From assembly GCA_022649925.1 (NCBI GenBank), contig JALCOX010000008.1:1-42542 (forward strand): 42,542 bases of DNA, written 5' to 3'. Position 1 is the stretch's first letter. Each line of letters starts with the position of its first letter. The translations under genes were made by a program, and so were the position numbers. Origin of the DNA: Bifidobacteriaceae bacterium (lineage in GTDB: Bacteria; Actinomycetota; Actinomycetes; Actinomycetales; Bifidobacteriaceae). The notes under the pieces are model-generated. The model searched no databases. It worked only from the letters and a program-made list of their open reading frames with translations, and had not been told where the DNA came from. Below are positions 34,009 through 42,363 of the stretch, one piece after another.

Positions 34009-37000
34009 GTGAGCGATACTCCAGTTTCCGAAAACGGCAACGACCATGCGTCCGTGTACCCCAAGGCGGCGGTGAGTGCCGAGGCGGCAACGGTCAACCC
34101 AAGTCCAAACTTCCCAAAGGAAGAGGAGAACATCCTCGGCTACTGGGATGGCGACGACACATTCAAGAAGTCCATCGAGCGTCGACCTTCCGGCGACCAC
34201 GCCAGCAACGAATTCGTGTTCTTCGATGGTCCGCCCTTCGCCAACGGTCTTCCTCATTACGGCCATCTTCTCACTGGCTATGCCAAGGATGTGATCCCTC
34301 GCTATCAGACCATGAAGGGGCATCGCGTCGACCGCGTCTTCGGCTGGGATACCCACGGTCTGCCTGCGGAGCTCGAGGCGGAAAAGGAACTCGGCATCGA
34401 GAACAAGTCGGAAATCGACGATATGGGCATCGCAGAGTTCAACGACGCCTGCCGCCGCTCCGTCATGAAGTACTCGGGAGAGTGGAAGTCCTACGTGCAC
34501 CGTCAGGCGCGCTGGGTCGACTTCGACCGCGGCTACAAGACGATGAACCTGAGCTACATGGAGTCCGTCATCTGGGCCTTCAAGCAGCTCTACGATAAGG
34601 GTCTTGCCTATCAGGGCTACCGCGTGCTGCCGTACTGCCCCAAGGATGAAACGCCACTGAGCAACCACGAGCTGCGCATGGACGCTGACGTGTATCAAGA
34701 CCGCCAGGACACCACGGTGTCGATGGCCGTCAAGCTCAAGGATGAGGACGACGCCTACGCCGTCTTCTGGACCACCACTCCCTGGACCGTTCCTACCAAC
34801 TTCGCCATCGTGGTGGGCCCCGACATCGACTACGTCGAAGTTCGCCCCACGGAAGGCAAGTTCGCCGGCAAGAAATTCTACTTTGCAAAGGCCCTCGTCG
34901 GTTCCTATTCCAAGGAACTGGGCGAGAACTACGAGGTCGTGCGCGAACTCAAGGGCTCCGAAATGGAGGGCTGGCGCTACTGGCCGGTATTCCCGTACTT
35001 CGCAGATGAGAAGGCGCTCGCAGAGGGTGGCATGCCTGGCCCCAACGCCTATCAGATTTTCACTGCCGACTACGTCGACACCGTCGAGGGCTCGGGCTTG
35101 GTCCACCAGGCTCCCTATGGCGAAGACGATATGAACACGCTGAAAGCCAAAAAGATCAATGCGGCGGACGTCCTCGACGCATCCGCGACCTTCACCTCGC
35201 TCGTCCCCGACTATGAGGGTTTGCAAGTCTTCGACGCCAACATGCCCATCATCAGGAACCTGCGCGCCGGCGACGGGCCGCTCGCCCAGGTCCCCGAAGA
35301 GCACCGTGCAATCCTGTTCCAGGAGAAGTCGTACGTGCACAGCTACCCGCATTGCTGGCGCTGTGGCACCCCGCTGATCTATAAGCCGGTCTCCAGCTGG
35401 TTCATCCGCGTCACCGAGTTCAAGGACAAGATGCTCGATCTCAACGAGCAGATCAACTGGATTCCCGAGAACGTCAAGGAAGGGCAGTTCGGCAAGTGGC
35501 TCGCCAACGCGCGCGACTGGTCGGTCTCCCGCAATCGTTACTGGGGTTCGCCCATTCCGGTGTGGGTCTCCGACGATCCAAAGTATCCGCGCATCGACGT
35601 CTACGGCTCGCTCGACGAGCTGAAGGCCGACTTCGGCAAGTATCCAACGGATAAGGACGGCAACGTCAATCTGCACCGTCCCTGGATTGACGAGCTGAGC
35701 CGCCCCAACCCCGACGACCCCACCGGCAAGTCTCAGATGCACCGCATCTCCGACATCTTCGACGTGTGGTTCGATTCGGGCTCCATGCCGTTTGCTCAGG
35801 CCCACTATCCCTTTGAGAATAAGGAATGGTTCGAGACGCACTACCCGGCCGACTACGTGGTCGAGTACATCGGTCAGACCCGCGGTTGGTTCTACGTTCA
35901 GCACGTGCTGGGAACTGCCCTGTTTGGCAAGCCCGTCTTCAAGAACGTCATGTGCCATGGCATTGTGCTGGGCGATGACGGCGAGAAGATGAGCAAGCAC
36001 CTGCACAACTATCCGGACGTGCGTTTCGTCTTCGACAAGTATGGTTCTGACGCCATGCGGTGGTTCCTCATGAGCTCGCCGGTTCTGCGGGGAGGCAACC
36101 TCGTCGTGACCGAGAACGCAATTCGCGACACGGTGCGCCAGGTGTTGCTACCGGTGTGGTCCAGCTACTACTTCTTCACGCTCTACGCCAACGCAGCTCG
36201 AAAGGGTGCCGGTTTCGACGCCCGTCACCTGCGTGCCGACGAGGTGGCAGGGTTGCCGAACATGGACCGATACCTGCTCGCGCGACTCAACCGACTGGTG
36301 AAAACGGTCGAGAAGGACCTGGACGCCTATGCCATCGCCGACGCATGCGCTGCGGCCAGCGACTTCATTGACGTGCTGACGAACTGGTACATTCGCAATA
36401 CTCGAGACCGCTTCTGGCAGGAGGACGAGAAGGCATTCAACACGCTGTACACTGCGCTCGAGGTGTTCGCGCGCACGGTGGCACCGCTGATGCCGATGGA
36501 GGCCGAGACCATGTGGCGTGGGCTCACCGGCGGTGAGTCGGTGCACTTGGCCGATTGGCCGTTCCTCTCCGCTGAAAACTCCGGCGAGCCGACCGATCTT
36601 GGTCGCGTCGTCGTGGATGATCCCGTTCTGGTGGAGTCCATGGAGAAGGTGCGTGAGGTCGTTTCCGGCGCGCTCTCGCTGCGCAAGAACGAACAGATTC
36701 GTGTGCGCCAGCCGCTGTCCAAGCTCACCGTGGTGGTCGAGGACGTCGAGGGCGTGCGCGAGTACACTGAGCTGCTCAAGAACGAGCTCAACGTGAAGGA
36801 CATCGAGTTCTCCACGCTGGAGGACGCTCGTAAGCACGGCCTCGAGTTGGTGTCCGAACTGCGCGTGAACGCGCGTGCAGCAGGGCCACGCCTTGGCAAG
36901 AACGTTCAGTTCGTGATCAAGGCGTCGAAGTCGGGGCAGTGGAGTCAGGATGCTTCAGGGGCTGTCGTTGTGTCGACACCTTCCGGGGATTTGTCTCTGG

Positions 37001-37359
37001 AGCCTGGTGAGTACGAGGTGAAGCACAGCGTGCGTGAGTCGGATTCTACGGAAGCCGCTAACACCGCATCCAACGCGCTGCCGACTGGAGGCTTCGTCTT
37101 GCTCGACACCGAGCTCACCGCGGACTTGTTGGCTGAAGGGTGGGCTCGCGATGCAATTCGCGCCGTCCAGGATGCCCGTAAGGACGCAGGTCTGGATATT
37201 TCGGACCGGATTGAGCTCTCCCTGGCAGTTCCCGCGGAGGATGTTGCGGCGGCCGAGCAGTTCCGTGATCTGATTTCCTCGGAGACCTTGGCCAGTAGCC
37301 TCAAGATCGAAGATGCCGGTAACGCACCCGAGCTGGGCTTGAGCCTGAACAAGGCGTAA
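34009..37359 (+). CDS. ileS: Isoleucyl-tRNA synthetase
   Basis: A 1116-aa class I synthetase charging tRNA-Ile. The HIGH motif is H83-Y-G-H86 (FANGLPHYGHLLTGYAKD) and the KMSKS motif is KMSKH at residue 660 (DGEKMSKHLHNYPDVRF). The editing domain includes FWTTTPWTVPTNFAI and GSGLVHQAPYGEDD. Sequence style (RVDRVFGWDTHGLPAELEAEKELGI, HYGH, KMSKHLHNYPD) is that of the eukaryote-like IleS2 group, which is generally less sensitive to mupirocin; resistance here is an inference. The GTG start is set by GAGGAG 5 nt upstream and by the T-box; the listed start at 33955 lies inside the leader. Confidence 0.97.
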   Translation: MSDTPVSENGNDHASVYPKAAVSAEAATVNPSPNFPKEEENILGYWDGDDTFKKSIERRPSGDHASNEFVFFDGPPFANGLPHYGHLLTGYAKDVIPRYQTMKGHRVDRVFGWDTHGLPAELEAEKELGIENKSEIDDMGIAEFNDACRRSVMKYSGEWKSYVHRQARWVDFDRGYKTMNLSYMESVIWAFKQLYDKGLAYQGYRVLPYCPKDETPLSNHELRMDADVYQDRQDTTVSMAVKLKDEDDAYAVFWTTTPWTVPTNFAIVVGPDIDYVEVRPTEGKFAGKKFYFAKALVGSYSKELGENYEVVRELKGSEMEGWRYWPVFPYFADEKALAEGGMPGPNAYQIFTADYVDTVEGSGLVHQAPYGEDDMNTLKAKKINAADVLDASATFTSLVPDYEGLQVFDANMPIIRNLRAGDGPLAQVPEEHRAILFQEKSYVHSYPHCWRCGTPLIYKPVSSWFIRVTEFKDKMLDLNEQINWIPENVKEGQFGKWLANARDWSVSRNRYWGSPIPVWVSDDPKYPRIDVYGSLDELKADFGKYPTDKDGNVNLHRPWIDELSRPNPDDPTGKSQMHRISDIFDVWFDSGSMPFAQAHYPFENKEWFETHYPADYVVEYIGQTRGWFYVQHVLGTALFGKPVFKNVMCHGIVLGDDGEKMSKHLHNYPDVRFVFDKYGSDAMRWFLMSSPVLRGGNLVVTENAIRDTVRQVLLPVWSSYYFFTLYANAARKGAGFDARHLRADEVAGLPNMDRYLLARLNRLVKTVEKDLDAYAIADACAAASDFIDVLTNWYIRNTRDRFWQEDEKAFNTLYTALEVFARTVAPLMPMEAETMWRGLTGGESVHLADWPFLSAENSGEPTDLGRVVVDDPVLVESMEKVREVVSGALSLRKNEQIRVRQPLSKLTVVVEDVEGVREYTELLKNELNVKDIEFSTLEDARKHGLELVSELRVNARAAGPRLGKNVQFVIKASKSGQWSQDASGAVVVSTPSGDLSLEPGEYEVKHSVRESDSTEAANTASNALPTGGFVLLDTELTADLLAEGWARDAIRAVQDARKDAGLDISDRIELSLAVPAEDVAAAEQFRDLISSETLASSLKIEDAGNAPELGLSLNKA

Positions 37360-37381
37360 CTTCCCAGCTCTTGCCTGCTGA

Positions 37382-37421
37382 CAGATATTGGCAGATATTG
37401 ACAGATATTGACAGACATTGG
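37382..37421. repeat. Four 10-bp tandem repeats after ileS
   Basis: CAGATATTGG, CAGATATTGA, CAGATATTGA, CAGACATTGG follow each other without spacers, starting 22 bp after the ileS stop and ending at the base of the terminator stem. A 10-bp period places units on one DNA face. Function unknown; slippage could change the copy number. Confidence 0.8.
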
Positions 37422-37464
37422 CTGCGGCTCCCGAAATTATTTTGGGGCCGCGGCCTTTCTGTTT
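37420..37464 (+). terminator. Intrinsic terminator of ileS
   Basis: GGCTGCGGCTCC pairs with GGGGCCGCGGCC (12 bp with two G-T wobbles, 12-nt loop), followed by TTTCTGTTTATTCTT. Confidence 0.85.
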
Positions 37465-37556
37465 ATTCTTCTATTCTTGATTTCCGCGTGGGATATAACG
37501 ATGTAATCAATGATTAGGTGCATCTTCAATGGCATTGTGTGGGCAACATTGGGCTG

Positions 37557-37613
37557 TCACCATCACAGACGCATGACGCAAGTTGAGCAGCGGGTCTTTC
37601 ACTGTGATGGTGA
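37557..37613. repeat. 12-bp perfect inverted repeat
   Basis: TCACCATCACAG (37557-37568) and CTGTGATGGTGA (37602-37613) are exact reverse complements 33 bp apart. The left arm can also fold locally (CTGT-N7-ACAG), allowing alternative structures. No T-run follows on either strand. Confidence 0.65.
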
Positions 37614-37686
37614 GTACACGCTAGTGAGTCGGCTGTAGCGCCAGTGTGTGGAATCCGTCAATTTGGGCATCGAAATCCATCAAAAG

Positions 37687-37742
37687 TGAAGGTTTGCACA
37701 CGCCCACGGTGCAACAGCGGCGCCAGCGTGTGCAAACCTTCA
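37687..37742. repeat. 17-bp perfect inverted repeat with nested hairpin
   Basis: TGAAGGTTTGCACACGC (37687-37703) and GCGTGTGCAAACCTTCA (37726-37742) are exact reverse complements. The 22-nt centre can pair further (GGTGC/GCGCC with a 7-nt loop), giving a 56-nt hairpin. There is no U-tract on the + side and only TTTT a few bases beyond on the - side, so it is not a typical terminator. Confidence 0.8.
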
Positions 37743-37864
37743 TACGCCGCCTGCGCCTTGGGTGATGCCGATAACTTTGAGGACAGTTTCGGGACTACCC
37801 GAGAAGGTGTTGGGATAATTCAGCTGATACGAGCTCGGTATAGACCCGGCGTAAAGTAATGCGC

Positions 37865-38797
37865 ATGACTTTGCCATCGATCCTGACCAAGGGCCACGCC
37901 ACCGCGAACGATTTTGTCATCTTCGCTGATCCGACGGGCTCTTTCGACCCCACGCCCGAAGAGGTAGCGGCCATTTGCGACCGGCATCGCGGCATCGGTG
38001 GTGATGGACTTATTCGCCTCACCCGCCCCGAGTATGTGGCCGATCTCAGTGTGATTCAGAAGAACATGTTGCGTGGTCAGGGAGCCGAGTGGTTCATGGA
38101 CTATCGCAATGCGGACGGCAGCCTTGCCGAGATGTGTGGCAACGGCACGCGCCTCACCGCTCGCTTCGCACAGTCACTGGGCGAGATGGGTACCGAAATT
38201 GGCTCCGAATTCAAGCTCGCGACTCGGGCGGGCGTCAAGACGTTGATCTTCCGTGGCGAGGACTCAGAACTTGGTAAAGATGTTTTTACCGTTCGCATGG
38301 GTGGATGGTCGGCCGGGGAGATCGGAGAATACTCCGTTACCATCCCCGGTGTTGAGGGAGTCGCTGCGGCGACATTCGCCGATCTTGGTAATCCTCATGT
38401 GGTGAGCGTTGTCGGAGATCGCACGGGGCAATTTTCCGAAAGAATCCCGAGCTCGTCTTTGCCTGACGTCGAGGACCTTGACCTTTCACGGACCCCGGTT
38501 GTGAGCCCGCGGCTTGAGAGCGGTCAGAACGCTGAGTTCGTGCGCATCGACACGGCCAGTGCGATCGACATTGCGGGCACCGCCACCATGCGCGTTAACG
38601 AGCGCGGCGTGGGGGAGACGTTGTCGTGCGGAACGGGCCTGTGCGCCACCGCCATCGTCCTGCGAAAACTGACCGGAATCGATAACTGGACGATTACGGT
38701 ACGCGGCGGCATCCTCCGCGTTGAGGTCAGCGACTCCGACGTTTCGCTCACGGGTGCAAGCAGGCTCGTCGGAGCGGTATCACTTATCAAAAAGTAG
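37865..38797 (+). CDS. dapF: Diaminopimelate epimerase
   Basis: A 310-aa PLP-independent epimerase interconverting LL- and meso-diaminopimelate for lysine and peptidoglycan. The two catalytic Cys are in AEMCGNGTR (residue 91) and LSCGTGLCA (residue 255); ICDRHRGIGGDGLI and FADLGNPHVV are further family blocks. It is somewhat longer than the usual ~275 aa owing to an insertion around VIQKNMLRGQGAEW. The ORF begins at ATG 37859, but a TAAAGT box ends exactly 6 nt before ATG 37865 and neither ATG has a ribosome binding site, so a leaderless start at 37865 is preferred. It converges with the VKOR gene. Confidence 0.94.
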   Translation: MTLPSILTKGHATANDFVIFADPTGSFDPTPEEVAAICDRHRGIGGDGLIRLTRPEYVADLSVIQKNMLRGQGAEWFMDYRNADGSLAEMCGNGTRLTARFAQSLGEMGTEIGSEFKLATRAGVKTLIFRGEDSELGKDVFTVRMGGWSAGEIGEYSVTIPGVEGVAAATFADLGNPHVVSVVGDRTGQFSERIPSSSLPDVEDLDLSRTPVVSPRLESGQNAEFVRIDTASAIDIAGTATMRVNERGVGETLSCGTGLCATAIVLRKLTGIDNWTITVRGGILRVEVSDSDVSLTGASRLVGAVSLIKK

Positions 38798-38851
38798 AAG
38801 AGGGGCACGCAGGAGCGCGAGATTGCAGGATCCGCGCTGATCCCCGCGTGT

Positions 38852-39550
38852 TTAGAAGATCGCTGCGCCGTCTTTGATGAGGATCATCGCGATGAGAACA
38901 GCGATCCACAGCACATCGATCATGAGATCAATGTTTGGACGGTAGTAACCATCCATGAATCTGCGAAGCCCGGCGCACCGGCCGTCCTCCTTCGGAAGTC
39001 TCTGGACGGTCACCGTGGCATGTGTCAACGCCATGAACTGAATGGTGGTGGCGAACATAAGGCCGAGGCACCAAGGGCACAGAGCGTTGATGACGAACAG
39101 TGATTGCGAGAAGAGCCAGTAGGCGTAGGCGAGGGCCGCGAGTCCACCGAACCAGGTGGCAGTGGCAAACCAGCGGGGAACCGCGATGCGCGCGAGTCCG
39201 ATGACGGCGATGGTGACGAAGACGGCTTCCGCAGCGATGCCAAAGAAGGCATTAGGGAAGCTCAGTCCGGCGAACTTGATGAATTCCGCTTGCCACGACT
39301 GCGCAACACTAGAGCACGAGAGCACGGCGTTGATGTCGCACCCCAAGGCCTGCTGCGGGTGGCGCGCCAATTGCAGAGTTTCGGCGGCGAGCATAAAAGA
39401 GACGTAGAGGGCCGCCACTGAAGCGACCAGCATCACCGTGTAAAGCCAGGTTGCCTGATGCCGCCACTTGCTGTGGAAGGTGTCTGGAGCACCGCCTTCT
39501 GGTGCGTTGTCAGCGCTGGTGAGTGTGTTCTCTTCTGTAGTGGTACTCAT
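38852..39550 (-). CDS. Vitamin K epoxide reductase (VKOR) family membrane protein
   Basis: A 232-aa integral membrane protein with about five helices. It has the active-site CPWC (LFVINALCPWCLGLMF, near residue 158) and the loop Cys pair in LGCDINAVLSCSSVAQSW, followed by FAGLSFPNAFFGIAAEA. Bacterial VKOR re-oxidises a DsbA-like thiol oxidase and passes electrons to quinone, replacing DsbB in actinomycetes. No dsbA-like gene is adjacent. The N-terminal ~30 residues are polar and cytoplasmic. A GAGGAG ribosome binding site precedes the ATG. It is divergent from the PHP gene with overlapping -10 boxes. Confidence 0.92.
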   Translation of the reverse strand: MSTTTEENTLTSADNAPEGGAPDTFHSKWRHQATWLYTVMLVASVAALYVSFMLAAETLQLARHPQQALGCDINAVLSCSSVAQSWQAEFIKFAGLSFPNAFFGIAAEAVFVTIAVIGLARIAVPRWFATATWFGGLAALAYAYWLFSQSLFVINALCPWCLGLMFATTIQFMALTHATVTVQRLPKEDGRCAGLRRFMDGYYRPNIDLMIDVLWIAVLIAMILIKDGAAIF

Positions 39551-39576
39551 GGTTCTCCTCGTGTCAGTCCGCCTTT

Positions 39577-39586
39577 AGTCTACGAT
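39577..39586. promoter_or_regulatory. Overlapping divergent -10 boxes, VKOR / PHP
   Basis: AGTCTACGAT contains TACGAT on the + strand (39581-39586), 7 nt before the PHP ATG, and TAGACT on the - strand (complement of 39577-39582), about 27 nt before the VKOR ATG. The two polymerases could not occupy both at once, so the genes may be reciprocally expressed. Confidence 0.5.
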
Positions 39587-39593
39587 GGAATTT

Positions 39594-40550
39594 ATGAATG
39601 CATCCATCCCTCGCGAAGAAATATCGTCGAGCGCGTCTGCCCGTCATGGGCATTCTCGCGACTGCGACGCTGTCCAGGGAAATGCGCAACGGGGTTGGGA
39701 TCTACATTGTCATACCGTCTATTCGGATGGAACCTTGAGTCCACGAGACCTCGTTGATCTCGGAGAGGAAAAGGGACTCGGCGGAGTCGCCATCACAGAC
39801 CACGACACCACCGCAGGCTGGGCGGACGCAGGCGTAGCCGCGCGAGCGTGCCACTATCCCGTGATGCGGGGCTCGGAAATCACGGCGGATCATCACGGCA
39901 TCTCCGTTCACATGCTCGCCTATCTCTATATTCCTGACAACCCGGTGCTCCAGGCGCTCTTCGCCGCCACGAGAGCGCGTCGCATCGAACGGACGAAGTG
40001 CATGGTGGAGCGTCTCTCACACGACTTTCCCATCACCTGGGACGACGTCGTCGCCCAAACCAAGGAGGGCGAGGACACGACCATCGGACGTCCTCACATC
40101 GCCGATGCCCTCGTTGCGGCAGGTGTGTACCCAGATCGTTCTGCGGCCTTCGCGGCTGCCGTGGGGGGTAAGAGTAAGTATTTCATCCCCGTCACGTCGC
40201 CGCGGGTGGAGAGCGTCATCCAAGCTGTCAAAACTGCGGGAGGCGTTGTCTTTATTGCCCATCCAGGGGCGAGCTCACGGAACAGGCATCTCCTCAGCGA
40301 TGAGGATTTTCATGCATTTGCGGATTTGGGCCTCGACGGTCTCGAGGTGCACCATCGTGATAATTCCCCCGAGCAACAGGCCCGCCTCACTCGAATCGCC
40401 ACTGAATACAACCTCTTGCGCAGCGGTGGATCAGATTGGCATGGAGCGGGCAAGCCCAATGTTCTCGGGGAAAATACGACCGATCCGCAGACGGTCGCCG
40501 AGATTGTCCGACGAGGAACAATCGAGCTCGTCGGAACGCATTTAAATTAA
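39594..40550 (+). CDS. PHP-domain phosphoesterase
   Basis: A 318-aa metal-dependent phosphoesterase of the PHP family (TrpH/nucleoside bisphosphate phosphatase-like). Metal-ligand motifs are DLHCHTVYSDGT, ITDHDTT, GSEITADHHGISVHMLAY, RPHIADAL, FIAHPG, LEVHHRDNSPEQ and SGGSDWHGAG. Relatives hydrolyse 3',5'-bisphosphonucleotides or 5' ends of short RNAs; the exact substrate is not proven here. The first ~35 residues are variable. ATG 39594 follows TACGAT by 7 nt with no ribosome binding site, so it is preferred to ATG 39585, which overlaps that -10 box. It converges with DUF3107. Confidence 0.9.
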   Translation: MNASIPREEISSSASARHGHSRDCDAVQGNAQRGWDLHCHTVYSDGTLSPRDLVDLGEEKGLGGVAITDHDTTAGWADAGVAARACHYPVMRGSEITADHHGISVHMLAYLYIPDNPVLQALFAATRARRIERTKCMVERLSHDFPITWDDVVAQTKEGEDTTIGRPHIADALVAAGVYPDRSAAFAAAVGGKSKYFIPVTSPRVESVIQAVKTAGGVVFIAHPGASSRNRHLLSDEDFHAFADLGLDGLEVHHRDNSPEQQARLTRIATEYNLLRSGGSDWHGAGKPNVLGENTTDPQTVAEIVRRGTIELVGTHLN

Positions 40551-40563
40551 CTGTATTTAAATG
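40539..40563. terminator. AT-rich inverted repeat at convergent 3' ends
   Basis: CATTTAAAT-TAACTGT-ATTTAAATG is a perfect 9-bp inverted repeat overlapping the PHP stop codon and ending 4 bp before the DUF3107 stop. It could act as a weak bidirectional terminator; the stem is AT-rich and lacks a clear T-run. Confidence 0.4.
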
Positions 40564-40566
40564 AAC

Positions 40567-40794
40567 TCAGTCGAGCGCGCCGAATCCGACCGGGTGCGCC
40601 GTTTCAGAACCCACGATTGCGTAGCCGAGCGTTGCTCCGGGAATCAAAATGTGGCGGCCCTTGGAATCGACGATGTCGGCATTCTTGCCGCTGTCGACGG
40701 CGTCGTTGATGGCCGAGACGATTTCGTCCGCAGACTTGTCGGTGGTGAAGGTCACCGTGCGTGCAATGTGCTGAATTCCGATTTCAACGTCCAT
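40567..40794 (-). CDS. DUF3107 family protein
   Basis: A 75-aa protein. MDVEIGIQHIARTVTFTTDKSADEIVSAINDAVDSGKNADIVDSKGRHILIPGATLGYAIVGSETAHPVGFG is characteristic of DUF3107, a small actinobacterial protein of unknown function (the first part resembles FIQHIARE-type family starts). It is commonly encoded near UvrD-like helicases in actinomycetes, as here. AAGGAGAATC precedes the ATG. It lies downstream of the phosphotransferase-like gene, separated by 161 bp with no clear gene. Confidence 0.88.
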   Translation of the reverse strand: MDVEIGIQHIARTVTFTTDKSADEIVSAINDAVDSGKNADIVDSKGRHILIPGATLGYAIVGSETAHPVGFGALD

Positions 40795-40955
40795 GATTCT
40801 CCTTGTGTGGGGTGTGCGGCGAATCGCACTGTCACTAGTGTTCGATGGTAGTCGCCGGCGGATGTGTGCCCACCGAGTTTCGCTGGAAGCCTGAGAGGCG
40901 GGGGCTACCAGGAACGCGAGGTCTCAGTGTTGCAGTGTTTCAGGCGTCACTGGAT

Positions 40956-42314
40956 TCAGTCGTCAGCGCTGGGGGATTCCGAGCTGTTGTCCTCGTCCTC
41001 ATCTTCGTCGAGCGAGACGTAACCGGGCTTGTCGCTCAGCCCTCGCAATCCTTGCAGGCCTTCTGCGTGTGCCTGAGTTTCAGTTTCGTGTGTCTCTTCG
41101 GCATCGTGGGCGAGATGACGGTCAAACGCTTCAGTTTTTGCGGCACGCAGCTCTTCCAATTCCGGGTCGACCACACTTCCGTCGGTCCCGTTTTCGGCAC
41201 TGTTTTGTGCACTGGGGACGGGAATTGGATCGTGATGGGGAGCAGGCGCCGGGGTGTGCTCCGCCGAATTCTGTTCGCTTGCCACGGGGCTGTCGGAGGA
41301 TTCTGACAGCAGCGTTCCGACGGTGATAGTCGAGCTCGCCTCGTCGTGAGGAGATTCTGCGGAAGGGGCCTTGGGCGTCACCGGGATGACGGGATTGAGG
41401 AGGGCGGCAAGTTTTTCCACGCGGGCGCGCGCAGCACGAATCCATGTGCGGTCCGCGGCGTCGAGCGCGCGGAGCAGGTCGCGCACAATGTCCATTTGGC
41501 GCCACAGGCGTGCTCTAGGGACAATGCGGGCGTCCATGTGCGATCCCATCATGCGTCCGTAGGCGGAAAGGAGCGCATCGCGTTGCTGATCTGTCATCCA
41601 ATCCTCATAGGCCCACGCGAAATCGCGTGCCGGGTCGCTGACTTGAATATTCTCCCAATTGCGCATGGCCCGAACCGAGTCGTCGCGGAACAAAATGTCG
41701 TTGGGGGAGAAGTCACCATGAAGAGTGCGCGGTGTGAATTGCCACAGTGCATCGATGCCAGCGAGCTGTTCCCAACGTTCGACGATGGCCTGTGGGACTT
41801 CAGGGCTCTGCTTGAGGCGGGCAATCCATGCGGTGAGATCCGCGCGGATCCCCTCCGCGGTGAAGCGCGGGTAACCGGCGTCGAGAAGGAAATCGGTGTC
41901 CACCAAGTGCACAGAGGCGATAGCGGTCCCCAGAGATGTGCACTGTGCAAGGCTGAGTTGGTCGAAGGGGAGGGGTGTCCCCTCGAGGTGGCGTGTGAGG
42001 GTGACGGGATGGCCCTCAACGTCGCCCGTGGCGATTGCCTTCTCAAGGCGAATCGTCAGTCGTGAGACTTCCGTCGAGCGTTCCATCAGCTTGGCGGCGA
42101 GCGCGCGTTTGCGCAAAATCTTGCCGGCGGTTGAGCTGTCAGCGACAGCGACGTCGTATTCGGCGCCCTGCGTGTCGAGGGCGACAGCGATTTCGATGTC
42201 ACCTCGAATTCCAGTTTCACTGAGATTTTGGGCGTCGTGGACCGCCACCACGCTCAAATCGGGAGCAACTGCGGACGCCATGGCGGCGAGAAGATAGGGA
42301 GTGCGTTTCGTCAC
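40956..42314 (-). CDS. APH-fold phosphotransferase-like protein with disordered tail
   Basis: A 452-aa cytosolic protein. Residues ~1-300 have an aminoglycoside-phosphotransferase/kinase fold; the catalytic loop reads LHGDFSPNDILF and the metal segment MRNWENIQVSDPARDFAWAYE. Compared with the usual HGDxxxxN and IDWE motifs, the metal-binding Asn is Asp and the metal-binding Asp is Asn, so both ligands appear exchanged. The C-terminal ~140 residues are low-complexity and acidic (DEASS, PAPAPHHDPIPVPS, DEDEDEDNSSES) and probably disordered. Substrate unknown; the context (DUF3107, UvrD-like helicase) is a conserved actinobacterial neighbourhood. The start is GTG with a TAGTGT box 6 nt upstream (leaderless). 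Confidence 0.78.
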   Translation of the reverse strand: MTKRTPYLLAAMASAVAPDLSVVAVHDAQNLSETGIRGDIEIAVALDTQGAEYDVAVADSSTAGKILRKRALAAKLMERSTEVSRLTIRLEKAIATGDVEGHPVTLTRHLEGTPLPFDQLSLAQCTSLGTAIASVHLVDTDFLLDAGYPRFTAEGIRADLTAWIARLKQSPEVPQAIVERWEQLAGIDALWQFTPRTLHGDFSPNDILFRDDSVRAMRNWENIQVSDPARDFAWAYEDWMTDQQRDALLSAYGRMMGSHMDARIVPRARLWRQMDIVRDLLRALDAADRTWIRAARARVEKLAALLNPVIPVTPKAPSAESPHDEASSTITVGTLLSESSDSPVASEQNSAEHTPAPAPHHDPIPVPSAQNSAENGTDGSVVDPELEELRAAKTEAFDRHLAHDAEETHETETQAHAEGLQGLRGLSDKPGYVSLDEDEDEDNSSESPSADD

Positions 42315-42363
42315 ATTCCCACACTAATACATACAAAGTCCATATTTTTGCGACAATAGGGGT
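42315..42363. promoter_or_regulatory. Divergent leaderless promoters, phosphotransferase / helicase
   Basis: In 49 bp there is a GACAAT box (42352-42357) 6 nt before the helicase GTG and, on the other strand, TAGTGT 6 nt before the phosphotransferase GTG. Neither gene has a ribosome binding site. Confidence 0.55.

Larger units (their letters stand above)
37465..37864. other. 400-bp spacer with inverted repeats between ileS and dapF
   Basis: No convincing gene is seen in either strand. The stretch contains a 12-bp perfect inverted repeat (37557-37613), a 17-bp perfect inverted repeat (37687-37742), and the dapF promoter region. A 71-aa ORF at 37644-37859 has no recognisable features and runs through the 17-bp hairpin. 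The density of dyads suggests a regulatory or small-RNA locus, or remnants of a mobile element. Confidence 0.5.

Noticed and set aside
33994-36006. 670-aa ORF antisense to ileS
   Set aside because: It lies wholly opposite a certain gene; long antisense ORFs are expected from GC-biased codon use. No recognisable domains.
37644-37859. 71-aa ORF in the ileS-dapF spacer
   Set aside because: It reads through the 17-bp hairpin and shows no protein-like composition or start signal.
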